A stretch of DNA of 64,000 bases from Lachnoclostridium sp. An76. GTDB lineage: Bacteria; Bacillota; Clostridia; Lachnospirales; Lachnospiraceae. Under the pieces are notes generated by a model that worked only from the letters and a program-made list of their open reading frames with translations, had not been told where the DNA came from and made no database searches. The position numbers and the translations under genes were made by a program. Where the stretch lies: NCBI RefSeq assembly GCF_002161355.1, contig NZ_NFHL01000005.1:173673-237672 (forward strand). Direction: 5' to 3'. How positions within the stretch are numbered: position 1 is the first letter of the stretch; the number at the start of each line of letters is the position of its first letter. This document shows positions 53,023-59,632 of the stretch, in pieces.

Positions 53023-53226
53023 TTATTCTTTGATGTAGTCCACTATGTCACCGAAGTTACAGTCCAGAGCTTCGCATATCCTGCCAAGAACCTCCATGCT
53101 GACCGGCTGATCCTTCCCCATCTTAGCCATAGTAGAAGATGTGATGGTCGCTTTCGCCATCAAATCTTTCTTCATCATCTTCTTGTCGATTAGTATCTTC
53201 CATAGTTTGCTATAGCTAAATTTCAT
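53023..53226 (-). CDS. XRE/Cro-type helix-turn-helix regulator of the defence operon
   Basis: A 67-residue DNA-binding protein, all one helix-turn-helix domain: KKDLMAKATITSSTMAKMGK and MEVLGRICEALDCNFGDIVD. It resembles the small YozG/HTH_26 group. First in the defence operon, 39 bp before hamA, so it probably represses or tunes the whole block. Confidence 0.88.
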   Translation of the reverse strand: MKFSYSKLWKILIDKKMMKKDLMAKATITSSTMAKMGKDQPVSMEVLGRICEALDCNFGDIVDYIKE

Positions 53227-53687
53227 TTGGTTTCCTCCGCTAATCCAGAGCTTAAATCTATGTATACTATCCCTATCTTGAGTAGCATATCATAAAAATC
53301 CACTTTTCGCAAGTTGAAATCACTTATCTCCAAGTCCGTTTTGCCAAAACAGAATTTCAATTCACTATTAATAAATTTTTAAAAATTAGTGTCTCTGTAC
53401 ATGCTTCCGTTTTCTCTAAACTGCTTGTTCCAACTGATACTCATACACCTTTTGCCTGTCTTGAGTGCCAAATCCCCATCACCTGAAATTGCCAAGTATG
53501 CCAAGTCAATGCCAAGTCCCTTGTCATGGGATCTCATCGGAAAATGCCGTAATTTATTGGTGAAGGCAGCAACCAGGCGATGAGCAGTTCCGATCAAGCT
53601 GTGTCCGAAAGTCGCCAAGCCTTCTTTATCAATCCATGCCGAAGCTCATAGGACGGCTGACGCATAGAAAGGTAAAAGGTAGCCAAT
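53227..53687. promoter_or_regulatory. Promoter region of the defence operon and gene-free gap
   Basis: A minus-strand promoter candidate lies at about 53285-53315: TTGCGA, 17 bases, TATGCT. Between it and the XRE start is ATAGGGATAGTATACAT, a possible operator. The rest (53330-53687) is AT-rich at first and then shows no convincing gene on either strand; open frames there lack ribosome sites. Confidence 0.4.
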
Positions 53688-53876
53688 ATGTGTCAACTCA
53701 GTAAAGAAGACTGGCTCATGAATATTGAAAACACAGCCGCTGAAGCTGAAAAGAAATACGGTGCTGAAGCAGTTGAATTTGTTTTCAAAAAGTATGGTGC
53801 CACTTGTTCAGAAGACCTGAATCCTTCCGACTATTCAGAAGTGTTTGGGGAACTGTACCAGATGTCAGTAGACTAA
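53688..53876 (+). CDS. Small acidic protein of conjugative-element type
   Basis: A 62-residue acidic protein (NTAAEAEKKYGAEAVEFVFK, then LNPSDYSEVFGELYQM). Similar short proteins occur beside sigma-like genes in Lachnospiraceae integrative elements. The start may be 53688 or the ATG at 53718; neither has a strong ribosome site. Function unknown. Confidence 0.6.
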   Translation: MCQLSKEDWLMNIENTAAEAEKKYGAEAVEFVFKKYGATCSEDLNPSDYSEVFGELYQMSVD

Positions 53877-54029
53877 TCAAATGCCCTGAGCATGGCAATA
53901 AAAGGCTCTTCGCCGCGGGTGGTTGCCGATCTTGTGCACAAAGTGAGGTGCTCTACCGCCACCCAAAGCGAAGCAACTTGCAGGTGTCAGTTCAAGTAGA
54001 GCAGCTGACCGATTTGTAGGAGGATCCCT

Positions 54030-54167
54030 ATGAACGGTCATCTGAAAGAACAAATGAATAACAGCCGCTTGGTTTCCTCCACAGCCAATCTACGGAGGAA
54101 ATCAAAATGGCTAAGATTACAATTGAATATTGCAACAAGTACAGTTCCTATGATGGAACTCCCGTAA
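54030..54167 (+). CDS. Possible 45-residue leader ORF before the sigma-like gene
   Basis: ATG at 54030 follows TAGGAGG by seven bases, the best ribosome site in the region. The peptide (MNGHLKEQMNNSRLVSSTAN...) ends at 54167, inside the next gene in another frame. It could couple translation of the downstream gene. No family recognised; it may also be a chance ORF. Confidence 0.3.
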   Translation: MNGHLKEQMNNSRLVSSTANLRRKSKWLRLQLNIATSTVPMMELP

Positions 54168-54799
54168 CTGAAGGCAAAGTTCTCGCACCGGTTCTGATCT
54201 CGGATGCAGAATTCCAGAGTAACAACACGATCATTCCGGAGAACCTGAGAACCTGGAAGCACTACGGTGTTCCGTTCAGAGTCGGATTCATGGTGGTGGA
54301 CGAAGCTGATTTCAACAAGATGCTCTCCCTCTACTATTCCGGCATCAACGACTATTTTGAAGAGCACCCGGAGCTCCGTCCCGGCAGATGCGTTCTCGGA
54401 TGGGATAACGAAGGCTTTCCGATCCTCTGCAGCAAGGAGAACCGTTGCAAGGGCTGCCCCAGACGTGCAGAGCACCTTCCGCGCTTCAAGAGCCGTGAGG
54501 ACTTCATCCAGTTCACATCCTTCCAGGACACCCACGAAGATGAGGACGGCAACACTGTCGGTCTCGACATCGCGGATCCCAATGTAAATGTTGAGGAAGA
54601 AGCGATTCTCGAAACACTCTTCACGGAGCTGGTGGAATACCTGGGCAAAATCAGCCCCCGTTACGCCAAGATCGTCACCCTCGGCAGGCAGGACTACTCA
54701 AAAGAACAGATCATTGCTGAGCTCGGTCTGAAGCCGTCCCGTGGCTATCAGGAAATCAACGCAGCGAAAGAACTGACGAAGAAGTTCCTCGAACTGTAA
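54107..54799 (+). CDS. Sigma-factor-like regulator of a mobile element
   Basis: It has 230 residues. The C-terminal ~60 resemble sigma region 4 (YAKIVTLGRQDYSKEQIIAE followed by the helix LGLKPSRGYQEI). The central part holds CSKENRCKGCPRR, a possible zinc site. The N-terminal ~90 residues are not recognised. The start ATG has CGGAGG nine bases upstream. Proteins of this layout are common in conjugative elements of gut Firmicutes; a true promoter-binding role is unproven. Confidence 0.65.
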   Translation: MAKITIEYCNKYSSYDGTPVTEGKVLAPVLISDAEFQSNNTIIPENLRTWKHYGVPFRVGFMVVDEADFNKMLSLYYSGINDYFEEHPELRPGRCVLGWDNEGFPILCSKENRCKGCPRRAEHLPRFKSREDFIQFTSFQDTHEDEDGNTVGLDIADPNVNVEEEAILETLFTELVEYLGKISPRYAKIVTLGRQDYSKEQIIAELGLKPSRGYQEINAAKELTKKFLEL

Positions 54800-54845
54800 A
54801 ACACACGAATGGCGCTGTCGGATCCGTTCCGATAGCGCCACTCTT

Positions 54846-55127
54846 TTATCTTCTGACCGGCTTACGCCCATTGAGCTGGAAACGGTCATGGCTCTTAATG
54901 CTTTTTACCGCTTGTCTCAGACTGATCGCCCTTCCATGCTGATGGTAAGGGCAGGAAGCAAAATGCGAATGAAAGATGATAACTGTTCCCGGCTCCGGAT
55001 AGCCCGGACTGTGCAGGCTCCAGTAGTGACCGGTGTTATTGGATTTGATGGTTACATCATAGATATCCTTGTAGATAACGGTAAAATAGTTTGAGTCCAG
55101 AGAAGCAAGTTCATTTGCATCAAACAT
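54846..55127 (-). CDS. Hypothetical mobile-element protein
   Basis: It has 93 residues, MFDANELASLDSNYFTVIYK..., with a conserved-looking central segment (NNTGHYWSLHSPGYPEPGTV, then HSHFASCPYHQHG, rich in His). It starts six bases after the SymE-like gene with GGAAGG before it, so the two form an operon. I know this type of protein only from mobile elements; function unknown. Confidence 0.65.
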   Translation of the reverse strand: MFDANELASLDSNYFTVIYKDIYDVTIKSNNTGHYWSLHSPGYPEPGTVIIFHSHFASCPYHQHGRAISLRQAVKSIKSHDRFQLNGRKPVRR

Positions 55128-55133
55128 AGGCGA

Positions 55134-55457
55134 TCACCTTCCTTCCGCCACATACATAGCCTCCCTCTCCGCCACAATCTGCTGCCGGATCTTCTGCTTC
55201 TCAGCGTCAAATCTCTTCTGGAGCAAAGCCATCTCTCTATCAAGGAATTCCTTCTCCCTGCTCTCCGTCTCGGCTATCATAGTATCCGGCGTGATGATAA
55301 GCTTTCCGTCCTCGCATTTTACCAGCACTGCCTCGCCGATCTGGAAGCCCAGCTCTTCCAGCCACCGTCCCTGAAGTCTGAGCTGCGGAGAAGGATTACT
55401 TCCATAGTTCCAAATGCTGCTGATCTTAAGTGATCTGTATTCTTTTTTCTTTGCCAT
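55134..55457 (-). CDS. SymE-like protein
   Basis: A 107-residue protein. The N-terminal ~55 form a SymE/AbrB-like swapped-hairpin fold (LKISSIWNYGSNPSPQLRLQ; GRWLEELGFQIGEAVLVKCE; GKLIITPD). The C-terminal half is a charged helix (coiled coil). SymE proteins are toxin-like RNA-affecting proteins kept silent by antisense RNA; no obvious antisense promoter is seen inside the gene here. The start is the ATG at 55457 behind AGGAGG. Transcribed from a promoter that carries the RHH operator repeats. Confidence 0.7.
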   Translation of the reverse strand: MAKKKEYRSLKISSIWNYGSNPSPQLRLQGRWLEELGFQIGEAVLVKCEDGKLIITPDTMIAETESREKEFLDREMALLQKRFDAEKQKIRQQIVAEREAMYVAEGR

Positions 55458-55505
55458 TCTGAGGTCCTCCTTTTTCATTGATTGTCATATGCTGTTTTTT
55501 GTTGG

Positions 55506-55585
55506 GATATGGTCGCATGTCCCATAATTCGTATTATAGGACATAGTCGCATGTCCGTCAAGAAAAAATGTATGGTCGCATGTCC
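55506..55585. promoter_or_regulatory. Three operator repeats between divergent promoters
   Basis: The core (G/A)GTCGCATGTCC appears at 55511-55522, 55545-55556 and 55574-55585. The middle copy is an inverted repeat (GGACATAGTCGCATGTCC). Spacing is 34 and 29 bases, about three helical turns. The repeats cover or touch both promoters below, so the adjacent ribbon-helix-helix protein is the natural candidate ligand. Confidence 0.75.
55533..55561 (-). promoter_or_regulatory. Promoter of the SymE-like operon
   Basis: Minus strand TTGACG (55556-55561), 17-base spacer, TATAAT (55533-55538). The whole spacer is the middle operator repeat, so a bound repressor would block RNA polymerase. Confidence 0.75.
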
Positions 55586-55595
55586 AAAAGTGTGT

Positions 55596-55601
55596 TATAC
55601 T
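55596..55601 (+). promoter_or_regulatory. -10 element of the ribbon-helix-helix gene
   Basis: TATACT on the plus strand, 40 bases before the gene. The -35 position (55573-55578) lies inside the third operator repeat, which suggests autorepression. Confidence 0.5.
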
Positions 55602-55640
55602 CATTTTGTGTAAAAATCCATCCCCAAGGAGAATAAGAAC

Positions 55641-55865
55641 ATGGCAGAGAAAAAGGACAGCCGCCACAGAACCCTCACAGAGGCTCGTAAGGCAGCTAAT
55701 AAGCGCTATATTGATAAATTCGTAGAGGTGAAGGTTAGAATGACTCCTGAGCACCGCACAGAGGTTCAGCAGCACGCTCAGGAAATGGGTGAAAGCACCA
55801 CCGCCTTCATTAACAGAGCGATTGACGAAACAATGGCTCGCGACAAGGAACCAAAAAAGAAATGA
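55641..55865 (+). CDS. Ribbon-helix-helix (Arc/CopG-type) DNA-binding protein
   Basis: It has 74 residues: a basic N-terminus, then strand plus two helices (KFVEVKVRMTPEHRTEVQQH, GESTTAFINRAIDETMARDK), the RHH fold of plasmid and mobile-element repressors. CCAAGGAG precedes the ATG. It is divergent from the SymE-like gene and next to three operator repeats, so it probably controls both directions. It could be the antitoxin-like partner of the SymE-like gene. Confidence 0.82.
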   Translation: MAEKKDSRHRTLTEARKAANKRYIDKFVEVKVRMTPEHRTEVQQHAQEMGESTTAFINRAIDETMARDKEPKKK

Positions 55866-55926
55866 TGACAATCGAAACTACAATGAACAAGGCAGCCGGG
55901 ATCTGATTCCTGACTGCCTTTTCTTT

Positions 55927-56241
55927 CTAAATCATCTGAAAATGTATGAACGCATCCTTGATGGCTTTTCTCTTATCCTCCGGGCACTGAGGAACTCTGT
56001 TCCCCTCCGTCTTCGGAAGATTATAATTGATCCTCTCCACAATTCCGCATTCTCTTTTGACCTGGGCGATATACAGGTTTGACACTTTCAGCCCGAATTT
56101 TTTCAACACGTAGGACTTGATTTCTTCATAGGTTGCCTTGGTTTCCGCACTGGATACTTCAAGCTCTGAGATATCCAGATCCACTTCAATTGTCGTATCC
56201 GGCTTGCGTTGGGACAAAAGGCAAACCGTCTCCACATGCAC
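55927..56241 (-). pseudogene. C-terminal fragment of an RNA uracil-5-methyltransferase-type mobile gene
   Basis: The frame starts at HVETVCLLSQRKPD, the usual end of the RlmD/RumA-type catalytic domain. An extension follows (YEEIKSYVLKKFGLKVSNLY, then AQVKRECGI) seen in mobile-element versions of this enzyme. All catalytic motifs are missing upstream of ~56241, so this is a leftover 3' end. Confidence 0.65.
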
Positions 56242-56411
56242 CGTTTGTCATAACCGCTAAAAAGTTCAGTATTTAAGAGATATGTGCGCTTTTGTGCGTC
56301 CGCTGACAGGCTTGAAAGCAAGGCATTTTTTAATAGTTCAGTGTTTCGGGTCTGTCTGCGCTTGTGTGGGATATTCTCAGCGGGTGGCAAAAGGGTGGCA
56401 ACGCCACCATA

Positions 56412-56582
56412 TCAATAAATCAAATCATCTTCATACTTTGGCGGGCGTTGCTTCTTCCCCGTACTGATGCACTTCTGGATTTCTGAAATAATCTCTTCAT
56501 CCGTTTTCTGAAATCCAATATAAAAGAAATACCTTTCACCAAAGTATTTTTCATATTCTTCTAACGCTTTCTGTAATTCCAT
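56412..56582 (-). CDS. Small phage/mobile-element protein
   Basis: It has 56 residues, MELQKALEEYEKYFGERYFF..., with an acidic helical start and DEEIISEIQKCISTGK in the middle. Similar short proteins of unknown function occur in prophages of Clostridia. The ATG at 56582 is preceded by GGTGAT. The preceding ~170 bases (56242-56411) hold no clear gene. Confidence 0.6.
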   Translation of the reverse strand: MELQKALEEYEKYFGERYFFYIGFQKTDEEIISEIQKCISTGKKQRPPKYEDDLIY

Positions 56583-56611
56583 AGAGATCACCCGCAACAC
56601 TGAATTTCCTA

Positions 56612-56640
56612 TTGAACACGCTGAACAATCGTGTTATATT
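56612..56640 (+). promoter_or_regulatory. Promoter of antisense RNA 2
   Basis: TTGAAC (56612-56617), 17-base spacer, TATATT (56635-56640): identical boxes and spacing to antisense RNA 1. Confidence 0.7.
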
Positions 56641-56646
56641 ATAAGT

Positions 56647-56747
56647 GAAAAGGGAACAACCGCCCACAAGGGGTTGACCTTATGAAGTAAATAGCAACAT
56701 AGAAATTACCACCTCTTCACTCGCCAAAGTTACCGGGGTGGTTTTTC
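56647..56747 (+). ncRNA. Antisense RNA, antitoxin 2 of a type I toxin-antitoxin pair
   Basis: A predicted ~100-nt RNA running from the promoter to ACCACC ... GGTGGT followed by TTTTT (56708-56746). Its start (GTGAAAAGGGAACAACCG) resembles that of antisense RNA 1 (GTGAATAGAAAAGGGAAACCG). It converges on the 3' untranslated end of toxin 2, and the terminator hairpin is shared by both strands. Confidence 0.65.
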
Positions 56748-56761
56748 TATGCCTAAAAACA

Positions 56762-56854
56762 TTATCGACAGAACGTAAAAACGAATGTCAGCAATGCCAA
56801 AATGAACATCCCGAAAGCTATCAGGTCTTTGAAATCAAAAGGTTTCTTGTCCAT
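56762..56854 (-). CDS. Putative holin-like toxin 2 (type I toxin-antitoxin)
   Basis: A 30-residue peptide, MDKKPFDFKDLIAFGMF..., with one membrane helix (~10-28) ending FCR. It has the same length as toxin 1. GGGTGGTG precedes the ATG. The promoter lies upstream at 56923-56951. Sequence identity to toxin 1 is low, but gene size, promoter boxes, leader start and the convergent antisense RNA match, so the loci are sisters. Confidence 0.72.
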   Translation of the reverse strand: MDKKPFDFKDLIAFGMFILALLTFVFTFCR

Positions 56855-56922
56855 CAGCACCACCCCCATTCTATGTAAGAATAGAGGTCAGCCACCCTGC
56901 AACACGGTTATTCCCTGCCCAT

Positions 56923-56951
56923 ATTCTACCATGTTCTTATACCTCTGACAA
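56923..56951 (-). promoter_or_regulatory. Promoter of toxin 2
   Basis: Minus strand TTGTCA (56946-56951), 17-base spacer, TAGAAT (56923-56928) preceded by ATGG as an extended -10, as in toxin 1. Confidence 0.65.
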
Positions 56952-56976
56952 CTCATATAATCGCCATATAGCCATG

Positions 56977-57013
56977 AAAAAAGCAAAGACGGATATTTCT
57001 TCGCCTTTGCTTT
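56977..57013 (-). terminator. Terminator of the head-gene operon
   Basis: AAGCAAAG and CTTTGCTT form the stem; on the minus strand TTTTTT follows. It lies just after the gp10-like gene. Confidence 0.7.
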
Positions 57014-57030
57014 CTCATTGCTTATATAAC

Positions 57031-57441
57031 CTATTTCATACCGCTTTTGATAATCTCTTCTAATCGCCTTTTCAATGCCGTCTTACTTGCCGTATATGCG
57101 TGATGCATTGGTCTATTCGGTGATTTACCGTAAGTGTGGTGATACTTGCCCTTAGCGTCCTTATACACCCAACCGCCTTTACGCCCATTTCCTTTCAGGG
57201 CATATTCACCTGTTCCAAATTCTTCCCAGATCGCATTTTCAAGGTTACTTCCAACTATTGCAGTCAGATCAGACTCATTGACCTTATACTTATATGACCC
57301 TTTAGTTTGTCCGGTGTCCACTCTGCTATTCTGCTGAATTTGTGATGTAAGATCACCGCCCGCTTCATACAGAAATCTTATCAGGCTTTCAGACAAGCGT
57401 CTTTTTACCTCTGCACTGTTATCTTCAAACTGTAATGACAT
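57031..57441 (-). CDS. HK97 gp10-like phage head-tail joining protein
   Basis: A 136-residue protein with the family pattern: N-terminal helix (VKRRLSESLIRFLYEAGGDL), VDTGQTKGSYKY, IWEEFGTGEYA and the C-terminal RPMHHAYTASKTALKRRLEE. Such proteins join tail to head during assembly. It overlaps the upstream small ORF by one base. Last gene before a terminator. Confidence 0.85.
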   Translation of the reverse strand: MSLQFEDNSAEVKRRLSESLIRFLYEAGGDLTSQIQQNSRVDTGQTKGSYKYKVNESDLTAIVGSNLENAIWEEFGTGEYALKGNGRKGGWVYKDAKGKYHHTYGKSPNRPMHHAYTASKTALKRRLEEIIKSGMK

Positions 57442-57620
57442 TAAAATACACCCGCCTTTTTCATTCTGGTATATACCATTTTAACAAATCTGCATTTCTG
57501 TCTTCTGCTGTCGCACGAACGGAACACCCTTAAAATAAGATTTTTACAATAAGTCTGTGTTTCTTCATCATAACGGTTGATTTCCGACAAGATTCTTTTT
57601 AATTTTCTCTTTGCAAACAT
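57441..57620 (-). CDS. Small basic phage protein
   Basis: A 59-residue, strongly basic protein (MFAKRKLKRILSEINRYDEE..., later RVFRSCDSRRQKCRFVK), preceded by GGGGTGATT. Its stop TAATG overlaps the start of the gp10-like gene. No family recognised. Confidence 0.5.
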   Translation of the reverse strand: MFAKRKLKRILSEINRYDEETQTYCKNLILRVFRSCDSRRQKCRFVKMVYTRMKKAGVF

Positions 57621-57635
57621 CTAATCACCCCTATT

Positions 57636-57794
57636 TCAGTCATCTGTTGGAATTTCTTCCAACACCTGCAACGCTTCTTCTGGACTCAAACAACTATTTT
57701 CTGATAAAGCCCTGTCAATCTCTTCTTTGGTGGTGGTACTAACCCTTTTATGCGCCATCTGCTGCATTATCTCCAAAATATCCGTCATAGCCAT
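57636..57794 (-). CDS. Small phage protein
   Basis: About 52 residues from MAMTDILEIMQQMAHK, acidic at the C-terminus (EEALQVLEEIPTDD). It starts after a run of G bases (GGGGGGGCGG), a possible ribosome site, just downstream of the head-protein stop. The second ATG, two codons in, is also possible. Function unknown. Confidence 0.5.
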   Translation of the reverse strand: MAMTDILEIMQQMAHKRVSTTTKEEIDRALSENSCLSPEEALQVLEEIPTDD

Positions 57795-57807
57795 AACCGC
57801 CCCCCCC

Positions 57808-58896
57808 TTATTTATAGTCAGACCGCTTATAGATCGGGGTTGCATTCAGCAGCTTAATATATTGGTTATATTCCCGGTCTGTCAGCCTGTTCAATAATTT
57901 TTCATCAAAATATTTTGTCTGATACCTCTCACGCAGCAGATCAACATAGTTCATATACTGGATATTTTCTTTTGAGAAGAAATCTTTCTTGAAATCATCA
58001 TAAGATTTTTTATCCTCAAAAGATTCAAGCTGCTTAGAAAAATTATTCATCTTGCAGATACCGCCCTCTAACATCCATCTGGCACGTTGAAGGGAATAAC
58101 ATCTGCACTGAATATCTTCTGATGCAATACCAAAATCACCCGGATACATAGCTTTGCGCCCTGCAATCTCAAAAGGTTCACCTATTTCTTTTATTTGTCC
58201 ATCAAGCTGTCTATGATGTGGTCTTGTTTTTCCGTCAAGGGTGCTATCCCACATTTTTACGACTTCCGCACCTCTGTCTTTTGCTTCCTGCTGTGCATGG
58301 AAAGCAGATTCGTTCTGTATGCGGTGTCCTTCTGTCCGGGCGATTCTGATAGCATTATTTAACGCTACTCTGAACGGACTGTTCATACCTTTGGTGATCT
58401 CCACCGCCATTTCAAGCCATGACGAACCGTTAGCCGTTCCCCTTGATAGTTCAGCCTGTATTGAACTTTTCAATTTTTGCGTGCTCTCCCCAAGTCTTTC
58501 ATACATACCTTCTGATAATTTTGTATCAGTCTGTAGAGCTTTCACAACCTGTTCCTGATTGATCGGGAATATCAGCGGAACACCCTGCCCCCTGATATCG
58601 TACAACACACCAAGAAAACCGTTTTCATAACAGGATTGTAAATACTCCTGTATATTCTTATATGTGTGGTCTGTCAAATCTTTCAAAGCCGCTTCAATCT
58701 GCTTTTTCAAAACTTCCTGATATTTTCTTTGGTATATGATCGTCTGTAAATTCTGCATATCCGTCCGGCTATTTAATTCAGCAATTTTCTTTTCACAGTC
58801 TTTTTTCGCCCGTTCAAAAGCCCGTTTTAATTTTTTTATGATATCATTTTCGCTGTCAAGCTGCGCTTGAAGCACTTCTTTCTGTCGTTTATTCAT
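57808..58896 (-). CDS. Phage minor head protein (Mu gpF / SPP1 gp7 family)
   Basis: It has 362 residues. It has a long N-terminal helical part and then the head-morphogenesis domain: IARTEGHRIQNESAFHAQQE, VVKMWDSTLDGKTRPHHRQL and YPGDFGIASEDIQCRCY. Proteins of this family sit at the portal and help DNA packaging or ejection. The ATG at 58896 has GGTG six bases upstream and AGGAG further up; an in-frame GTG three codons earlier is less likely. Confidence 0.88.
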   Translation of the reverse strand: MNKRQKEVLQAQLDSENDIIKKLKRAFERAKKDCEKKIAELNSRTDMQNLQTIIYQRKYQEVLKKQIEAALKDLTDHTYKNIQEYLQSCYENGFLGVLYDIRGQGVPLIFPINQEQVVKALQTDTKLSEGMYERLGESTQKLKSSIQAELSRGTANGSSWLEMAVEITKGMNSPFRVALNNAIRIARTEGHRIQNESAFHAQQEAKDRGAEVVKMWDSTLDGKTRPHHRQLDGQIKEIGEPFEIAGRKAMYPGDFGIASEDIQCRCYSLQRARWMLEGGICKMNNFSKQLESFEDKKSYDDFKKDFFSKENIQYMNYVDLLRERYQTKYFDEKLLNRLTDREYNQYIKLLNATPIYKRSDYK

Positions 58897-58963
58897 AACG
58901 TTCACCGCTCCTAAAAATCAATGGTGGCAGCCGGGAACTACCACAGCCACCACCAAAGATAAC

Positions 58964-59164
58964 TTAAATAAATCTGACGTCAGCCGCAGCGGTTCCCTTC
59001 TCTGTCTCCCGTGTCTCATATACTACACGCTGACCAACCGCCGGATAATCGCCATTGGTTCCAGTAATCTGTGAGATATGGACAAATACAGACTGATTGC
59101 TTTCATCATCTGCGATAAATCCAAATCCTCGCTCATTATTGAAATATGTAATCTTTCCAGTCAT
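58964..59164 (-). CDS. Cold-shock domain protein
   Basis: It has 66 residues: one OB-fold with RNP1 RGFGFIADD and RNP2-type VFVHISQI, from start MTGKITYFNNE. It binds single-stranded nucleic acid. It lies inside the phage gene series, so it is probably phage-borne rather than the host's main cold-shock protein. An in-frame ATG nine codons earlier is possible. Confidence 0.85.
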   Translation of the reverse strand: MTGKITYFNNERGFGFIADDESNQSVFVHISQITGTNGDYPAVGQRVVYETRETEKGTAAADVRFI

Positions 59165-59187
59165 TTCCTTGATTTCCTTTCTCTCTA

Positions 59188-59559
59188 TCAACGATAGCTT
59201 TTCTTTAATTCAACCTTTAATGGTATTCCCGCCCAAGAAAGGCAATGTTCAATATAACTACCATACTTCTGATTGCGGTTATAACTATTTGACAAGTCAA
59301 CGCCGTCCGCTTCAAGTTTCTTTATTTTCAGATCACGATATACAGAATTAATTGTTGCGGGGATTGCCCGGTGCAACTTACACATTTCATTCGCCTGTTG
59401 TACCAGATCAAGAATCTGCTGATACACCACATTTTCTTTTGGAATCAAAGCCCTTAGAGACTCTTCAATTTCTGCAAATGTTTCTTCTGTTATGTCTGTA
59501 CTTTCAATCTTCTTCCGAATCGCATCACAATCGCTTGCAAGATCATTATGGGTATACAT
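59188..59559 (-). CDS. Hypothetical phage protein
   Basis: A 123-residue protein, mostly helical (NDLASDCDAIRKKIES; ESLRALIPKENVVYQQILDL), ending basic (VELKKSYR). No family recognised. It lies between a large unknown phage gene and the cold-shock gene on the same strand. Confidence 0.6.
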   Translation of the reverse strand: MYTHNDLASDCDAIRKKIESTDITEETFAEIEESLRALIPKENVVYQQILDLVQQANEMCKLHRAIPATINSVYRDLKIKKLEADGVDLSNSYNRNQKYGSYIEHCLSWAGIPLKVELKKSYR

Positions 59560-59632
59560 AATTTTTCAACTCCCTTCTTTAATTAATGTTTCCAGTCATT
59601 TCTTTGGTTTCCTTTCTTCTGCGCCGCCATAA

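Larger units (their letters stand above)
40666..53226 (-). other. Defence island: XRE, Hachiman-like, type I RM and DUF262/HNH genes
   Basis: Eight genes on one strand with overlaps or short gaps: XRE, hamA, hamB, hsdM, hsdS, hsdR, DUF262 and the truncated ORF. The largest gaps are 88 bp (hamB-hsdM) and 44 bp (hsdS-hsdR). A promoter before XRE could serve all. AT-richer than the backbone and flanked by phage debris on the left and conjugative-type genes on the right. Confidence 0.7.

Noticed and set aside
53379..53618. Overlapping frames on both strands in the gap right of the defence promoter
   Set aside because: No ribosome site, no recognisable domain; both strands open over the same stretch, which suggests chance.
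53804..54019. Plus-strand frame with CPEHGN...GGCRSC, zinc-ribbon-like
   Set aside because: Most of its start overlaps the small acidic protein in another frame and it has no ribosome site. The Cys pattern may be real in a lost gene, but evidence is too thin.
56103..56390. 95-codon minus-strand frame overlapping the methyltransferase fragment
   Set aside because: Overlaps a better-supported fragment in another frame and shows no family features.
56282..56467. Plus-strand frame near GGTGGCAACGCCACC, considered as an integrase end or attachment site
   Set aside because: No tyrosine-recombinase motif and no second copy of the repeat found in the window.
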